From C-114 sp963719285 (GTDB lineage Bacteria > Chloroflexota > Limnocylindria > Limnocylindrales > CSP1-4), in assembly GCA_963719285.1 (NCBI GenBank), contig CAVRBO010000001.1, positions 1,426,001 to 1,490,000 of the forward strand: a DNA stretch of 64,000 bases, in the 5' to 3' direction. A model generated the notes under the pieces. That model saw nothing but the letters and a program-made list of their open reading frames with translations. It was not told where the DNA came from and searched no databases. Made by a program: the position numbers and the translations under genes. Numbering within the stretch: position 1 is the first letter of the stretch; each line of letters opens with the position of its first letter. Below are positions 8,374 to 17,096 of this stretch, in pieces.

Positions 8374-9096
8374 CTACGAGAGGTTCGCGAGGGAGGACGG
8401 CCCACGGGCGTCCAGCTCGCGCGTGCGGCGGAGCACCGCCTCCAGCATGGCCGGGGTCAGGCGACCGGTGAACGTGTTCTGCTGGCTCGGGTGATACGAG
8501 CCGATGAGCGTGTACGGACCGACATCCGCCTCCGCCCCGTGACCGAACCGCGGGCGTGGTCGCGCGCGGTGGCCGGCGACCGCGAGGACCCGCAGCGCCG
8601 CGTCCCAGGCGTAGGCGCCGAGCGCGAGGACGACCCGGACGTCCTCCAGGAGGGCAAGCTCGCGGGCCAGGAACGGGAGGCACCGGTCGCGCTCGTCGAT
8701 CGTGGGCTTGTTCCCGGGCGGGGCGCACCGGACGGCCGCGGCGATGTAGGCCCCGCGGAGCATCAGCCCGTCGTCCGCTCGGCGCGACGCGGGCCGATCG
8801 GCGAACCCGGTCGCGTGAAGCGCGGCCCACAGCACGTCGCCGGAGCGGTCGCCGGTGAACACGCGCCCGGTCCGGTTGCCGCCGTGAGCCGCGGGGGCGA
8901 GGCCGACGATGAGCATGCCCGCGGCCGGGTCCCCGAACCCCGGGAGGGGCCTGCCCCAGTAGGTCTCGCCCATGTGCCGGGCGACCTTCTCGCGGGCGAC
9001 CCGCTCCCGCCACGCGACCAGGCGCGGGCACGCGCGGCAGGCGACGATGTCCGCCGTCAGCGCGCCGAGCCCGGCCTCGCGCGAGGTCGGGCTCAC
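8374..9096 (-). CDS. family 5 uracil-DNA glycosylase (UdgB type)
   Basis: The 240-residue protein excises uracil or deaminated bases from DNA. It has iron-sulfur cysteines near the N-terminus (Cys20, Cys23 in CRACPRL), the active-site segment GLAPAAHGGNRTGRVFTGD that distinguishes UDGb from family 4, a further cysteine in VRCAPPGNKP, and the C-terminal motif GSYHPSQQNTFTG. The start is a GTG. Placement just after dnaJ appears opportunistic. It adds a second DNA-repair function to a window that also holds the SOS mutagenesis genes. Confidence 0.92.
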   Translation of the reverse strand: MSPTSREAGLGALTADIVACRACPRLVAWRERVAREKVARHMGETYWGRPLPGFGDPAAGMLIVGLAPAAHGGNRTGRVFTGDRSGDVLWAALHATGFADRPASRRADDGLMLRGAYIAAAVRCAPPGNKPTIDERDRCLPFLARELALLEDVRVVLALGAYAWDAALRVLAVAGHRARPRPRFGHGAEADVGPYTLIGSYHPSQQNTFTGRLTPAMLEAVLRRTRELDARGPSSLANLS

Positions 9097-9154
9097 GGAT
9101 CCATGGTCGGTGCGGATCGGCCTCCGGCTCGGGCGGCCCGGCCGAACCCGAGTT

Positions 9155-10105
9155 TCAGCTGCCGGTGCCGGTCCCGATCGTCGGGACGTCGGCCAGGACG
9201 GACCGCAGCGCCTGCGCGGCGCCGAGGAGCGCGGAGCTCTCCGCCGGGATGACGATCTTCGTGTTCTGGCTGTCGGCGAACTTGGCCAGCGTGTCGAGTT
9301 GGAGGATCGCCACGAGGGTCGGGTTCGGATCGGCGGCCCTGATCGCGTCGTAGACCGTCTGGATGGCCTGGGCTCGGCCCTCGGCCTCGAGGATCGCGGC
9401 CTGCCGGTTGCCCTCGGCCCGGAGGATGGCTGCCTGCCGCTCGCCCTCGGCGTTCTTGATCGCCGCCTGCCGGTTGCCGTCGGCGATGTTGACCGCGGAC
9501 AGCTGCTGGCCCTCCGACTGGAGGATCCGCGCGCGCTTCTCCTGGTCGGCCTGCTTCTGCAGCGCCAGCGCCTGGAGGATCTGGGCCGGCGGGGTGATCT
9601 CGACGATCTCGATCCGGTTGATCCGGATGCCCCACTTGTCGGTGACGACCTCCATCTGCTGTTGGACGTCCGTGTTGATCCGTTCGCGCTCGGACAGCGC
9701 CTCGTCGAGCGACAGGGTGCCGATGACCGACCGGAGGGCCGTCCGGGCCAGGGCGTCGATCGCGACGTCGAAGTTCGACACGCTGAACAGGGCCTGCTTC
9801 GCGTCGACGACCTGGGTGAAGATCGTGGCGTTGACCGCCACCACCACGTTGTCCTTGGTGATGACTTCCTGGCGGTCGCCCGGCCGCGGGATCTCGCGCA
9901 TGTCGACCCGGACGAGGGTCTGGGCGATCGGGAAGATGAGCGCCAGACCCGGATTGCGGATCGACTTGAACTCGCCGAGGGTCTTGACGACGCCGACGTA
10001 GCCCTGCTGGACGATGTTCGCCGCCGAACTCAGGAACGCGACGACGACGACGAAGATGACGACGGCGATGACGATCCCGACGACGACGCCACTGTCGAGA
10101 TTCAT
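9155..10105 (-). CDS. SPFH/Band 7 (stomatin/QmcA-like) membrane protein
   Basis: The 316-residue protein has one N-terminal membrane helix (VVVGIVIAVVIFVVVVAF, about residues 8-26), an SPFH domain with IVQQGYVGVVKTLGEF and VDMREIPRPGDRQEVITKDNV, and a long Ala/Gln/Glu-rich coiled coil made of GNRQAAI-like repeats (about 205-250). Such proteins form large membrane-attached oligomers that scaffold microdomains. Its ATG overlaps the stop of the NfeD gene (ATGA). The NfeD-SPFH pair is a well-known functional unit. Confidence 0.93.
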   Translation of the reverse strand: MNLDSGVVVGIVIAVVIFVVVVAFLSSAANIVQQGYVGVVKTLGEFKSIRNPGLALIFPIAQTLVRVDMREIPRPGDRQEVITKDNVVVAVNATIFTQVVDAKQALFSVSNFDVAIDALARTALRSVIGTLSLDEALSERERINTDVQQQMEVVTDKWGIRINRIEIVEITPPAQILQALALQKQADQEKRARILQSEGQQLSAVNIADGNRQAAIKNAEGERQAAILRAEGNRQAAILEAEGRAQAIQTVYDAIRAADPNPTLVAILQLDTLAKFADSQNTKIVIPAESSALLGAAQALRSVLADVPTIGTGTGS

Positions 10106-10584
10106 GAAGCGACCCCTCCCTGTTCGAACCCGGCGGACTGCCTGATCGGGCGCACGAGCAACGTCGTCCCGCGCACCGCCGTCACCGTCACCGCCGTGTC
10201 GGCGCCGAGGGGCTGAGCGGCATCCGTGACCGCGAGCCAGCGCTCGCTGGCCAGCTGGACGTGCCCCGGATGATGCTCATCGCCGACCATGTCGAGGGTG
10301 AGCGCTTCCTGCCCCACGAGCCCGCCGTGGACGCCGCGCGAGACGACACCGCCCGACCCGTGCAGGAACGTGCGACTGGCGAACGGTCGGATCGCCACGA
10401 GTCCGATGAGGGACACCACGGCGGCGAGCGCCGCCTGGACCCAGATCGCGCTGTCCGGGACGAACAGGGCGAGGAGGCCCGCGGCCAGCGAGCCGATGGC
10501 GATGAACACCGAGTAGAACGCGACGGTGTGGAGCTCGACGGCGATGAGCACCAGGCCGGCCACGAACCAGAACGCGACCATCAT
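10102..10584 (-). CDS. NfeD family membrane protein
   Basis: The 160-residue short-form NfeD has two hydrophobic segments near the N-terminus (VAFWFVAGLVLIAVELHT; YSVFIAIGSLAAGLLALF), a third around AALAAVVSLIGLVAI, and a C-terminal OB-fold-like domain (SRGVHGGLVGQEALTL...GTTLLVRPI). The clustered starts (GTG 10587, ATG 10584, ATG 10581) follow a GGGAAG; I use 10584. The frame is open far upstream into the permease gene, but that part is a shadow. It partners the downstream SPFH protein by a 4-base ATGA overlap. Confidence 0.88.
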   Translation of the reverse strand: MMVAFWFVAGLVLIAVELHTVAFYSVFIAIGSLAAGLLALFVPDSAIWVQAALAAVVSLIGLVAIRPFASRTFLHGSGGVVSRGVHGGLVGQEALTLDMVGDEHHPGHVQLASERWLAVTDAAQPLGADTAVTVTAVRGTTLLVRPIRQSAGFEQGGVAS

Positions 10585-10682
10585 CACTTCCCGAGTGTAC
10601 GTCCGGATCGACGGGACCGCGATACCCGATCGCGGTCGTGACCTCCACTCTGGCGACGCTCGTACCCGCCCACCGTTACGCG

Positions 10683-11495
10683 CTACTTGAGCAGCAGCTT
10701 GTCGAGCCGCCGCGACACCACGGTCAGGCCGAGGAAGCCCATGCCGACGAGGTAGACCACATCGAGGACGACCGATGGTCCGACCACGCCGGTCGTGAAC
10801 GCCCGGACGAGGTCGATGCTCCGGTACAGCGGGGTGAGCTGGACCAGGGCGCCGAGCAGGGGCGGATAGGCGCTCACCGGGAAGAACGTGCCGCTGAACA
10901 GGAAGAGCGGGAGGACGACGAGCTGGACGAGGTCGAAGTCCTGCCAGCTGCGCATCCAGGTGGTCGCGGCCATCGCCGCCCCGGCGAACCCGAATCCGAC
11001 GACCACGGCCGCCGGGATGGCCAGCAGGGCGAGCGGCGACGACACGAGCCCCAGCAGGACCATCACGATCATGAAGCCCAGGGCGTAGAGCAGGCCCCGG
11101 ATGAGTGCCCAGCCGATCTCGCCCAGGGCGATGTCGCCGGGGCCGACCGGGGTCGCGAGGATCGCGTCGTAGATCTTCTCGTACTTGAGCCGGAAGAAGA
11201 CGTTGAGCGTCGCCTCGTAGATCGCCCCGTTCATCGCTGACGCCGCGAGCAGGGCGGGCGCCACGAACGCACCGTACGGGATCGGCCGCCCGTCCGGGCC
11301 CGGAACCGCGCCGACGAGCCCGCCGATGCCGAAGCCCACCCCGAGCAGGTAGAACAGCGGCTCGAAGAAGCCGCTCACGAGGATCATCCACGTCCGCCGG
11401 TACACGTGGGCGTCACGTTCGATGAGCAGGAACGCCCGGCGCGTGCCGAGGCCGACCGGGAAGATCCGCCGGGCGACGCCGGCCATGGCCGTCAC
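10683..11495 (-). CDS. ABC-2 type transporter permease (second subunit)
   Basis: The 270-residue inner-membrane permease has six hydrophobic segments and the conserved ABC-2 motif PLFLFSGTFFPVSAYPPLL. It is similar to the neighbouring permease, so the two likely form a heterodimer with the ATPase. The N-terminus (RRAFLLIERDAHVYRRTWM) and YEATLNVFFRLKYEKIYDAILATPV recall NodJ/lipooligosaccharide-type exporters. I choose the GTG at 11495 because it forms a GTGA overlap with the upstream permease stop. An ATG nine bases further in (11486) is the alternative. The substrate cannot be predicted. Confidence 0.88.
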   Translation of the reverse strand: MTAMAGVARRIFPVGLGTRRAFLLIERDAHVYRRTWMILVSGFFEPLFYLLGVGFGIGGLVGAVPGPDGRPIPYGAFVAPALLAASAMNGAIYEATLNVFFRLKYEKIYDAILATPVGPGDIALGEIGWALIRGLLYALGFMIVMVLLGLVSSPLALLAIPAAVVVGFGFAGAAMAATTWMRSWQDFDLVQLVVLPLFLFSGTFFPVSAYPPLLGALVQLTPLYRSIDLVRAFTTGVVGPSVVLDVVYLVGMGFLGLTVVSRRLDKLLLK

Positions 11496-12316
11496 CGGAC
11501 GAGTCGCCGCGGGAAGACGATGAGGCAGGCGATCACGCCGACCACCGTCATGGCGGAGAGGTAGGCGATGTGGCCCGCGGCGGCCAGCGGCTCGAGCGTG
11601 CCGAGCACGAACCCGCGGGCCAGGGCGACGCCGTGGTAGAGCGGCGTCAGGAGCGCGAACGACTGCAGCAGCGGCGGCAGCCGGTCGACCGGGAAGAACG
11701 TGCCCGAGAAGAGGAAGAGGGGCGTGACGACGAAGCGGACGATCGTGCTGAAGCTGGCCGGAGACTCGCGGGTCGCCGACCAGGCGGTGAGCGGGGCGGC
11801 GAAGGCGAGCCCGGTGAGCACCGCTGCCGCGAACGCGCCGAGCAGGCCCAGCGGGCTGCCGCCCACGCCGAACAGGCTGATCACGATCCCGAAGATGCCT
11901 CCCACGAGGGCGATCCGGAAGACGAGGAACCCGAGCTGGCCGAGGACGATGCCGACGGAGGTCACCGGAGTCGCCGCCATCGCGTGGAACGTCCGGACCC
12001 ACTTGAAGCCGGCGATGATCGGGTACATCGCTTCGCCCGATGCCGTCTGCATGGCGGTCGCCGCGAGCAGGCCCGGGGCGATGAATCCGAGATAGGACGA
12101 GCCGGCCAGCGACCCGCCCGACCCGGACGTGTCCACGATCCCGCCCAGTCCGAGGCCCATCGCCGCCAGGAACAGGATGGGTTGGACGAACGAGCTGAAC
12201 ACGTTGGCGCGATATGTCCGGCGATAGCCGAGGAGGTTGAACTCGAGGACGTGCAGCGCGGACCGGAAGACCCCCGGCTCGTCCGGCGAGCCTCGGAGGG
12301 TCGCGACGCCGCTCAC
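11492..12316 (-). CDS. ABC-2 type transporter permease (first subunit)
   Basis: The 274-residue permease has an ABC-2 membrane domain: about six hydrophobic stretches, with PLFLFSGTFFPVDRLPPLLQ near the C-terminal third, nearly identical to the motif in the following permease. It starts with GTG in a GTGA overlap with the ATPase stop and ends in a GTGA overlap with the second permease. ATPase and two permeases therefore form a tightly coupled three-gene operon for one exporter, with polysaccharide, lipid or drug as possible cargo. Confidence 0.9.
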   Translation of the reverse strand: MSGVATLRGSPDEPGVFRSALHVLEFNLLGYRRTYRANVFSSFVQPILFLAAMGLGLGGIVDTSGSGGSLAGSSYLGFIAPGLLAATAMQTASGEAMYPIIAGFKWVRTFHAMAATPVTSVGIVLGQLGFLVFRIALVGGIFGIVISLFGVGGSPLGLLGAFAAAVLTGLAFAAPLTAWSATRESPASFSTIVRFVVTPLFLFSGTFFPVDRLPPLLQSFALLTPLYHGVALARGFVLGTLEPLAAAGHIAYLSAMTVVGVIACLIVFPRRLVR

Positions 12317-13308
12317 TCGATCAGGCTGCGCCCGGTCAGGCGCAGGAACACGTCCTCGAGGGTGCTCCGTCGGACGAGGACGCTCTCCGGCCGGAGCCCG
12401 CGGTCGTGGATCGTGACGGATGCCGCCTCACCGTCGTCGGCGTAGAGGAGCACCCGGTCGGGCAGTCGATCGAGGCGCTGGATGTTGGCTCCGTCGACGA
12501 GCGGGTCGAGCTCGGCGTCGAGGGTCTCCTGGACGCCGACCGGGAAGCGGAGCTCGACGACCTCGCGGGTCGAGTAGCGCTCGATGAGTTCGCGGGGCGT
12601 CCCCTCGGCGGCGATCTTCGCCTTGTCCATGACGACGAGCCGGTCGCACAACTGCTCGGCCTCGTCCATGTAGTGGGTGGTCAGGACGAGGGTGACGCCG
12701 CGTTGCTTGAGCCGGTAGAGCCGGTCCCACACCTGGTGGCGAGCCTGCGGATCGAGTCCGGTGGTGGGTTCGTCGAGGAGCATGAGATCGGGCTCGTTGA
12801 TGAGCGAGCGGGCGATCGTCAGGCGTCGCTTCATCCCGCCCGACAGCGGTTCGACCGTGGAGCGGGCGCGGTCCGTGAGCTGGACGAAGTCGAGCAAGTC
12901 GTCGGCCCGCCGGCCGGCTTCCCTGTATGACAGCCCGAAGTAGCGCCCGTACATGACCAGGTTCTCGCGGACGGTCATCTCCGTCTCGAGCGTGTCCTGC
13001 TGCGGCACGACGCCGATGCGCGCCCTGATCCGTGGGCCGTCGCGGGCGGGGTCCATGCCCAGGACGGTCAGCGTTCCGTCCGACTTGGGCGAGACGCAGC
13101 CGATCATCCGCATCGTCGAGGTCTTGCCAGCGCCGTTGGGGCCGAGGAAGCCGAACGCCTCCCCGGGTGCGACGTCGAAGTCGATGGCGTCGACGGCCGT
13201 GAAGGCACCGAACCGCTTCGTCAGGCCGTGAGCGCTGATGAGTGGCGGCGTGCTCGTCCGGGGCGGCGCGTCGGGACGCGTGGCGGGCAGAACCATGGGC
13301 CCGCGCAT
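12313..13308 (-). CDS. ABC transporter ATP-binding protein (NodI/DrrA-like)
   Basis: The 331-residue ATPase powers the exporter formed by the two downstream permeases. Walker A is GPNGAGKTST, the Q-loop is VVPQQDTLE, the signature is LSGGMKRRL and Walker B is LMLLDEPTTGLD, with an H-loop in TTHYMDEAE. The DAxL-type C-terminal extension (LRPESVLVRRSTLEDVFLRLTGRSL) is typical of NodI/DrrA exporters. The start may be ATG 13308 or ATG 13296. GGAGGA lies about ten bases before the first. Confidence 0.95.
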   Translation of the reverse strand: MRGPMVLPATRPDAPPRTSTPPLISAHGLTKRFGAFTAVDAIDFDVAPGEAFGFLGPNGAGKTSTMRMIGCVSPKSDGTLTVLGMDPARDGPRIRARIGVVPQQDTLETEMTVRENLVMYGRYFGLSYREAGRRADDLLDFVQLTDRARSTVEPLSGGMKRRLTIARSLINEPDLMLLDEPTTGLDPQARHQVWDRLYRLKQRGVTLVLTTHYMDEAEQLCDRLVVMDKAKIAAEGTPRELIERYSTREVVELRFPVGVQETLDAELDPLVDGANIQRLDRLPDRVLLYADDGEAASVTIHDRGLRPESVLVRRSTLEDVFLRLTGRSLIE

Positions 13309-13379
13309 GGTACCGCCGTCCTCCCGCCGACGCCGACGGTGCCCGGCGCCGAGACTGAAACGTGCTATCTTGGACGCGC

Positions 13380-14174
13380 ATGAATGTGGCCGCGTTCCGA
13401 TCGCCCGCCGGTGGATTCGCGACGCCCTCGCCGGAGCTCCACCGGCTCGATGCCGCCACGACCCTCGTCGACGTCGCGATCACCACGTTCCCGGTCGACC
13501 CAGGGGCGCTGTCGGTGCACCTCCCGCCGGGTGTGGAGCCGGACGTCGTGACCTTCGACGACGGGCGGGCGCGGGCGCTCGTCTCGGCAGTCACGTTCCG
13601 CGACGTGGACTTCCGGCTGGCGTTCGCGAGCGCGATCCGGTTCGCCTTCGTGCAGACGAACTACCGGGCCTACGTCCGGGTCGGCGACCGGCGGCTCGTC
13701 TGGTTCTTCGGGACGAGCCTCGACTCGCCGCTCGTGGCGGTCCCGCGCATCGCCTGGCGGATGCCCTGGTACGGCGGCAGGATGAGGCTCGAGGCGACCT
13801 GGGACGGCGATCGGTGCAGGTCGTACCGCCAGAGCACGCGGGCCGCGTGGGGTGGCGCGGATCTCGAGCTGGAGGGCACGAACGAGCCGGTCGGCCGCCT
13901 CGATGGCTTCGCCGATCGGGACGAGTCGCTGCTGGTCCTGACCCATCCGCTCGACGGCCTGTACCGCCGTCGCGATGGCGGGCTCGGCGGCTACTCGGTC
14001 TGGCACGAACGGTTCGCGCCCCGCCTCGGCATCGCTCGGACGGCGCGCTTCGAGTTGTTCGAGCGGCTCGGGCTGGTCGAGCCGGGTGCCGTGGCCCATT
14101 CGGTGATGATCCAGCGCGCGATCGACTTCTCGGTGCTCCTGCCGCCCCTCCGGTTCCCGGCAACGGCGGGATAA
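13380..14174 (+). CDS. DUF2071 family protein (YqjF-like)
   Basis: The 264-residue protein is of the DUF2071/acetoacetate-decarboxylase-like type: VDPGALSVHLPPGVEPDVV, the core ALVSAVTFRDVDFR, NYRAYVRVGDRRLVWFFGTSLDS and a C-terminal PATAG. The biochemical role of the family is unclear. The ATG is preceded eight bases upstream by TATCTT and has no Shine-Dalgarno sequence, which suggests a leaderless mRNA. It is followed after 15 bases by the XRE-nuclease-like gene, so the two may be co-transcribed. Confidence 0.8.
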   Translation: MNVAAFRSPAGGFATPSPELHRLDAATTLVDVAITTFPVDPGALSVHLPPGVEPDVVTFDDGRARALVSAVTFRDVDFRLAFASAIRFAFVQTNYRAYVRVGDRRLVWFFGTSLDSPLVAVPRIAWRMPWYGGRMRLEATWDGDRCRSYRQSTRAAWGGADLELEGTNEPVGRLDGFADRDESLLVLTHPLDGLYRRRDGGLGGYSVWHERFAPRLGIARTARFELFERLGLVEPGAVAHSVMIQRAIDFSVLLPPLRFPATAG

Positions 14175-14189
14175 GCGTCGCGAACGAAC

Positions 14190-14924
14190 ATGTCGCACAT
14201 GGACGCGGTGCGTTTCGGGAGGTCGGTTCGAGCCCTGCGACGCCGGCGGCGGTGGCGCCAGCAGGACCTCGCGGATGCCGCCGGCGCGTCAAGGTCTGTC
14301 ATCTCGCGCATCGAGCTCGGCCACGGCGATCGGATCACCGTCCGGGTGCTGACGCGAGTGGGGAGCGCGCTGGGGGCGCGCGTCCGCTGGTCACTCGACT
14401 GGAACGGCGAGGCGATGGACCGGCTGCTCGACGAGGACCACGCCCGACTCGTCGAGCGGATCGTGGGCTGGCTGGAACGTCATGGATGGGTCGTGGCGGT
14501 CGAAGTGTCGTTCAGTGTGTTCGGGGAACGTGGCTCGGTCGACCTGCTCGCGCTTCACGAACCCACCGGTTGCCTCGTTGTCGTGGAGGCGAAGACGGTC
14601 GTGCCGGACCTCCAGGCGATGCTGACGTCACTCGACCGGAAAGCGCGACTGGGCGCGCGCATCGCGCTGGACCGGGGCTGGCGGGCATCGAGCGTGTCGC
14701 GACTGCTCGTCATCGCCGAGGGCAGGACCGCCCGGCGTCGAGTCGCTGCGGCCGAGGCAACGTTCCGGCGGGCATTCCCGGAACGAACGCCGGATGTGCG
14801 GGCGTTCGTCCGGGCCCCGGACGCCGGCCGAACGATCGCCGGGCTTGTGTTCTTGACAGGTGCTCCTCAGACGCGCACTCGTCACCGGATCGCCCGCAAT
14901 CGGCCCCATCCTGTAGTCAGTTGA
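14190..14924 (+). CDS. XRE-family HTH protein with C-terminal PD-(D/E)XK-like domain
   Basis: The 244-residue product is a fusion. Residues 5-65 form a Cro/C1-type HTH (QQDLADAAGASRSVISRIELGH). Residues 83-200 look like a restriction-endonuclease fold: Glu105 in VEVSF, Asp118 in GERGSVDLLAL and Glu133-x-Lys135 in VVVEAKT give the E...D...ExK pattern. The last roughly 25 residues (TRTRHRIARN...) look unrelated and may be read-through into degenerate sequence. No methyltransferase is adjacent. It could be a regulator that kept a nuclease fold, an anti-invader nuclease or a toxin-like element; activity is unproven. Confidence 0.75.
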   Translation: MSHMDAVRFGRSVRALRRRRRWRQQDLADAAGASRSVISRIELGHGDRITVRVLTRVGSALGARVRWSLDWNGEAMDRLLDEDHARLVERIVGWLERHGWVVAVEVSFSVFGERGSVDLLALHEPTGCLVVVEAKTVVPDLQAMLTSLDRKARLGARIALDRGWRASSVSRLLVIAEGRTARRRVAAAEATFRRAFPERTPDVRAFVRAPDAGRTIAGLVFLTGAPQTRTRHRIARNRPHPVVS

Positions 14925-15095
14925 CCGTCTGGCGAGCATCTGACGAAGATCCACGCCGATCAGCTGACGAATGACCTCGTCGGGATCACCTGACAAGAAA
15001 TGGGCCGCTACGGCGTCGGGCCGGCTGCCGAGTGACCTCCCGGTGGGCACGTGACAAGACGGCGTCCATCGTCGTCGCGTCGGGCTGACGGTCGC
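14925..15095. other. gene-free stretch with repeated CTGAC motifs
   Basis: No coding sequence is supported here. CTGACGAAG (14940), CTGACGAAT (14964), CTGACAAGA (14990) and GTGACAAGA (15051) recur in the same orientation. Short repeated motifs of this kind resemble the multiple terminal repeats of IS21-like elements, but no transposase frame is present, so at most this is a remnant end. Confidence 0.3.
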
Positions 15096-15103
15096 GGAAA
15101 CGA

Positions 15104-15129
15104 AGATCGGGGCCCGAAGGCCCCGATCT
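15104..15129 (-). terminator. intrinsic terminator after dnaK
   Basis: There is a perfect 11-bp inverted repeat, AGATCGGGGCC / GGCCCCGATCT, around a CGAA tetraloop. It lies about 30 bases past the dnaK stop and is followed on the minus strand by TTCGTTTCC. The U-run is weak, as is usual in GC-rich genomes. Confidence 0.8.
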
Positions 15130-15158
15130 GGAACGACGAAAGGGTCCGGCGCCGGAGG

Positions 15159-17081
15159 TCAGACCTCCTTGAACTCGCCTTCGACCGTCTCCTCGCCGGC
15201 GGGCTGGTCGGACGAGCCGGGCTCGCCCGCCTCGCCGCCGCTGGCCCCATTCGGCGACGCGCCGGAGGCGGACGCCTCGTAGGCCTTGGTCGAGACCTTC
15301 GAAAGCGCCTCGACAAGCGAGGTCATGCCCTTCTGGATGGGCTCGATGTCGGCTTCCTTGAGCGCCTCGCGCAGGACCCCCACCTTGCCCTCCACATCGG
15401 CCTTGTCTTCCGACGCGACCTTGTCGCCGAGGTCCTTGAGCGTGCGCTCGGCCTGATAGGTGAGCTGTTCCGCCTGGTTGCGGGTCTCGACCTCCTCGCG
15501 CTTCTTGCGATCCTCGTCGGCGTGGTCGGCCGCGTCGCGGACCATCTTCTCGACGTCATCCTTCGACAACATCGAGGAGGCCGTGATGCGGACCTGCTGC
15601 TCCTTGCCGGTCGCCCGGTCCTTGGCCTTGACGTCGAGGATGCCGTTGGCGTCGATGTCGAACGTCACTTCGACATGGGGCACGCCTCGCGGCGCCGGCG
15701 GGATCCCGTCCAGGATGAACCGGCCGAGGGTCTTGTTGTCGTTGGCGAACTCGCGCTCGCCCTGCATGACGTGGATCTCGACCTGACTCTGGTTGTCGGA
15801 CGCCGTCGAGAAGTCCTGCGACTTCGACGTCGGGATGGTGGTGTTGCGATCGATGAGCCGGGTCATGACCCCGCCCAGCGTCTCGATGCCGAGGGACAGG
15901 GGCGTGACGTCGAGGAGGAGCACGTCCTTCACCTCGCCGCCCAGCACGCCGGCCTGGATCGCGGCGCCGACGGCGACGACCTCGTCGGGGTTCACGCCCT
16001 TGTGGGGCTCCTTGCCGCCGAACATCGCCTTGACGGCCTCGACGACCGCCGGCATGCGGGTCATGCCGCCGACGAGGATCACCTCGTCGATCTCGGACGC
16101 CTTGAGACCCGAGTCCTTGATCGCGGCCAGGACCGGGCCCTTCGTCTTCTCGATCAGATCACCGACGAGGTCCTCGAGCTTGGCCCTGCTGAGGTTCATC
16201 ACGAGGTGCTTGGGGCCGCCGGCGTCCGCGGTGACGTAAGGCAGGTTGATCTCGGTCGACATCGCGCTCGAGAGCTCGATCTTGGCCTTCTCCGCGGCTT
16301 CCTTCAGGCGCTGGAGGGCCTGCGGGTCGGACCGCAGGTCGATGCCCTGGTCCTTCTTGAACTCCGCCAGCAGCCACTCGATGACGCGCTGGTCGAAGTC
16401 GTCGCCGCCGAGGTGGGTGTCACCGTTGGTCGCCTTGACCTCGAAGACGCCCTCGCCGAGCTCCAGGATCGAGATGTCGAACGTGCCGCCGCCCAGGTCG
16501 TAGACGGCGATCTTCTCATCGGCCTTCTTGTCGAGGCCGTAGGCCAGGGCCGACGCCGTGGGCTCGTTGATGATCCGCTTGACGTCCAGGCCGGCGATCC
16601 GGCCAGCATCCTTGGTCGCCTGGCGCTGCGTGTCGTCGAAGTAGGCCGGGACGGTGATGACCGCCTCGGTGACCTTCTCGCCGAGATACGCCTCCGCGTC
16701 GGTCCTGAGCTTCTGCAGGATCATCGCGCTGATCTCGGGCGGGGTGTAGCTCTTGCCATCGGCCAGGGCGACCTTCACGCCGTCGTTCTTGGCGTCCTTC
16801 TCGACCTTGTAGGGGACGAGCTCCTTCGAGCGCTTCGTCTCCGGGTCGTCCCAGCGACGGCCCATGAAGCGCTTGATGGAGTAGACGGTGTTCGCCGGGT
16901 TGGTCACGGCCTGGCGCTTGGCGAGCTGGCCGACCAGGCGCTCGCCGGTCTTCGTGAACGCGACGACCGAGGGGACCGTCCGTCCGCCTTCGGCGGAGGC
17001 GATGACGGTGGGCTCGCCGCCCTCCATGACGGCGACCACGGAGTTGGTCGTGCCGAGGTCGATGCCGATGATCTTGCCCAT
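15159..17081 (-). CDS. dnaK: molecular chaperone DnaK
   Basis: The 640-residue Hsp70 binds and refolds unfolded proteins in an ATP-dependent cycle with DnaJ and GrpE. The nucleotide-binding domain opens with IGIDLGTTNSVVAVMEGG, contains YDLGGGTFDISILE and ends near the linker DVLLLDVTPLSLGIET. The substrate-binding domain and helical lid follow, with an Ala/Gly/Ser-rich C-terminal tail ending EGEFKEV. It is last in hrcA-grpE-dnaK, 15 bases after grpE and with a strong terminator behind it, so it should be under HrcA/CIRCE control. Confidence 0.98.
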   Translation of the reverse strand: MGKIIGIDLGTTNSVVAVMEGGEPTVIASAEGGRTVPSVVAFTKTGERLVGQLAKRQAVTNPANTVYSIKRFMGRRWDDPETKRSKELVPYKVEKDAKNDGVKVALADGKSYTPPEISAMILQKLRTDAEAYLGEKVTEAVITVPAYFDDTQRQATKDAGRIAGLDVKRIINEPTASALAYGLDKKADEKIAVYDLGGGTFDISILELGEGVFEVKATNGDTHLGGDDFDQRVIEWLLAEFKKDQGIDLRSDPQALQRLKEAAEKAKIELSSAMSTEINLPYVTADAGGPKHLVMNLSRAKLEDLVGDLIEKTKGPVLAAIKDSGLKASEIDEVILVGGMTRMPAVVEAVKAMFGGKEPHKGVNPDEVVAVGAAIQAGVLGGEVKDVLLLDVTPLSLGIETLGGVMTRLIDRNTTIPTSKSQDFSTASDNQSQVEIHVMQGEREFANDNKTLGRFILDGIPPAPRGVPHVEVTFDIDANGILDVKAKDRATGKEQQVRITASSMLSKDDVEKMVRDAADHADEDRKKREEVETRNQAEQLTYQAERTLKDLGDKVASEDKADVEGKVGVLREALKEADIEPIQKGMTSLVEALSKVSTKAYEASASGASPNGASGGEAGEPGSSDQPAGEETVEGEFKEV

Positions 17082-17096
17082 GTCTGTGTCTGACTC

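Noticed and set aside
14628..15050. 140-codon minus-strand frame after the XRE gene
   Set aside because: Mostly antisense to the XRE gene, with no ribosome binding site and no recognisable domain.
15051..17093. 680-codon plus-strand open frame opposite dnaK
   Set aside because: Antisense frame created by codon bias in a GC-rich gene. The product has no domain, and the minus strand encodes unmistakable DnaK.
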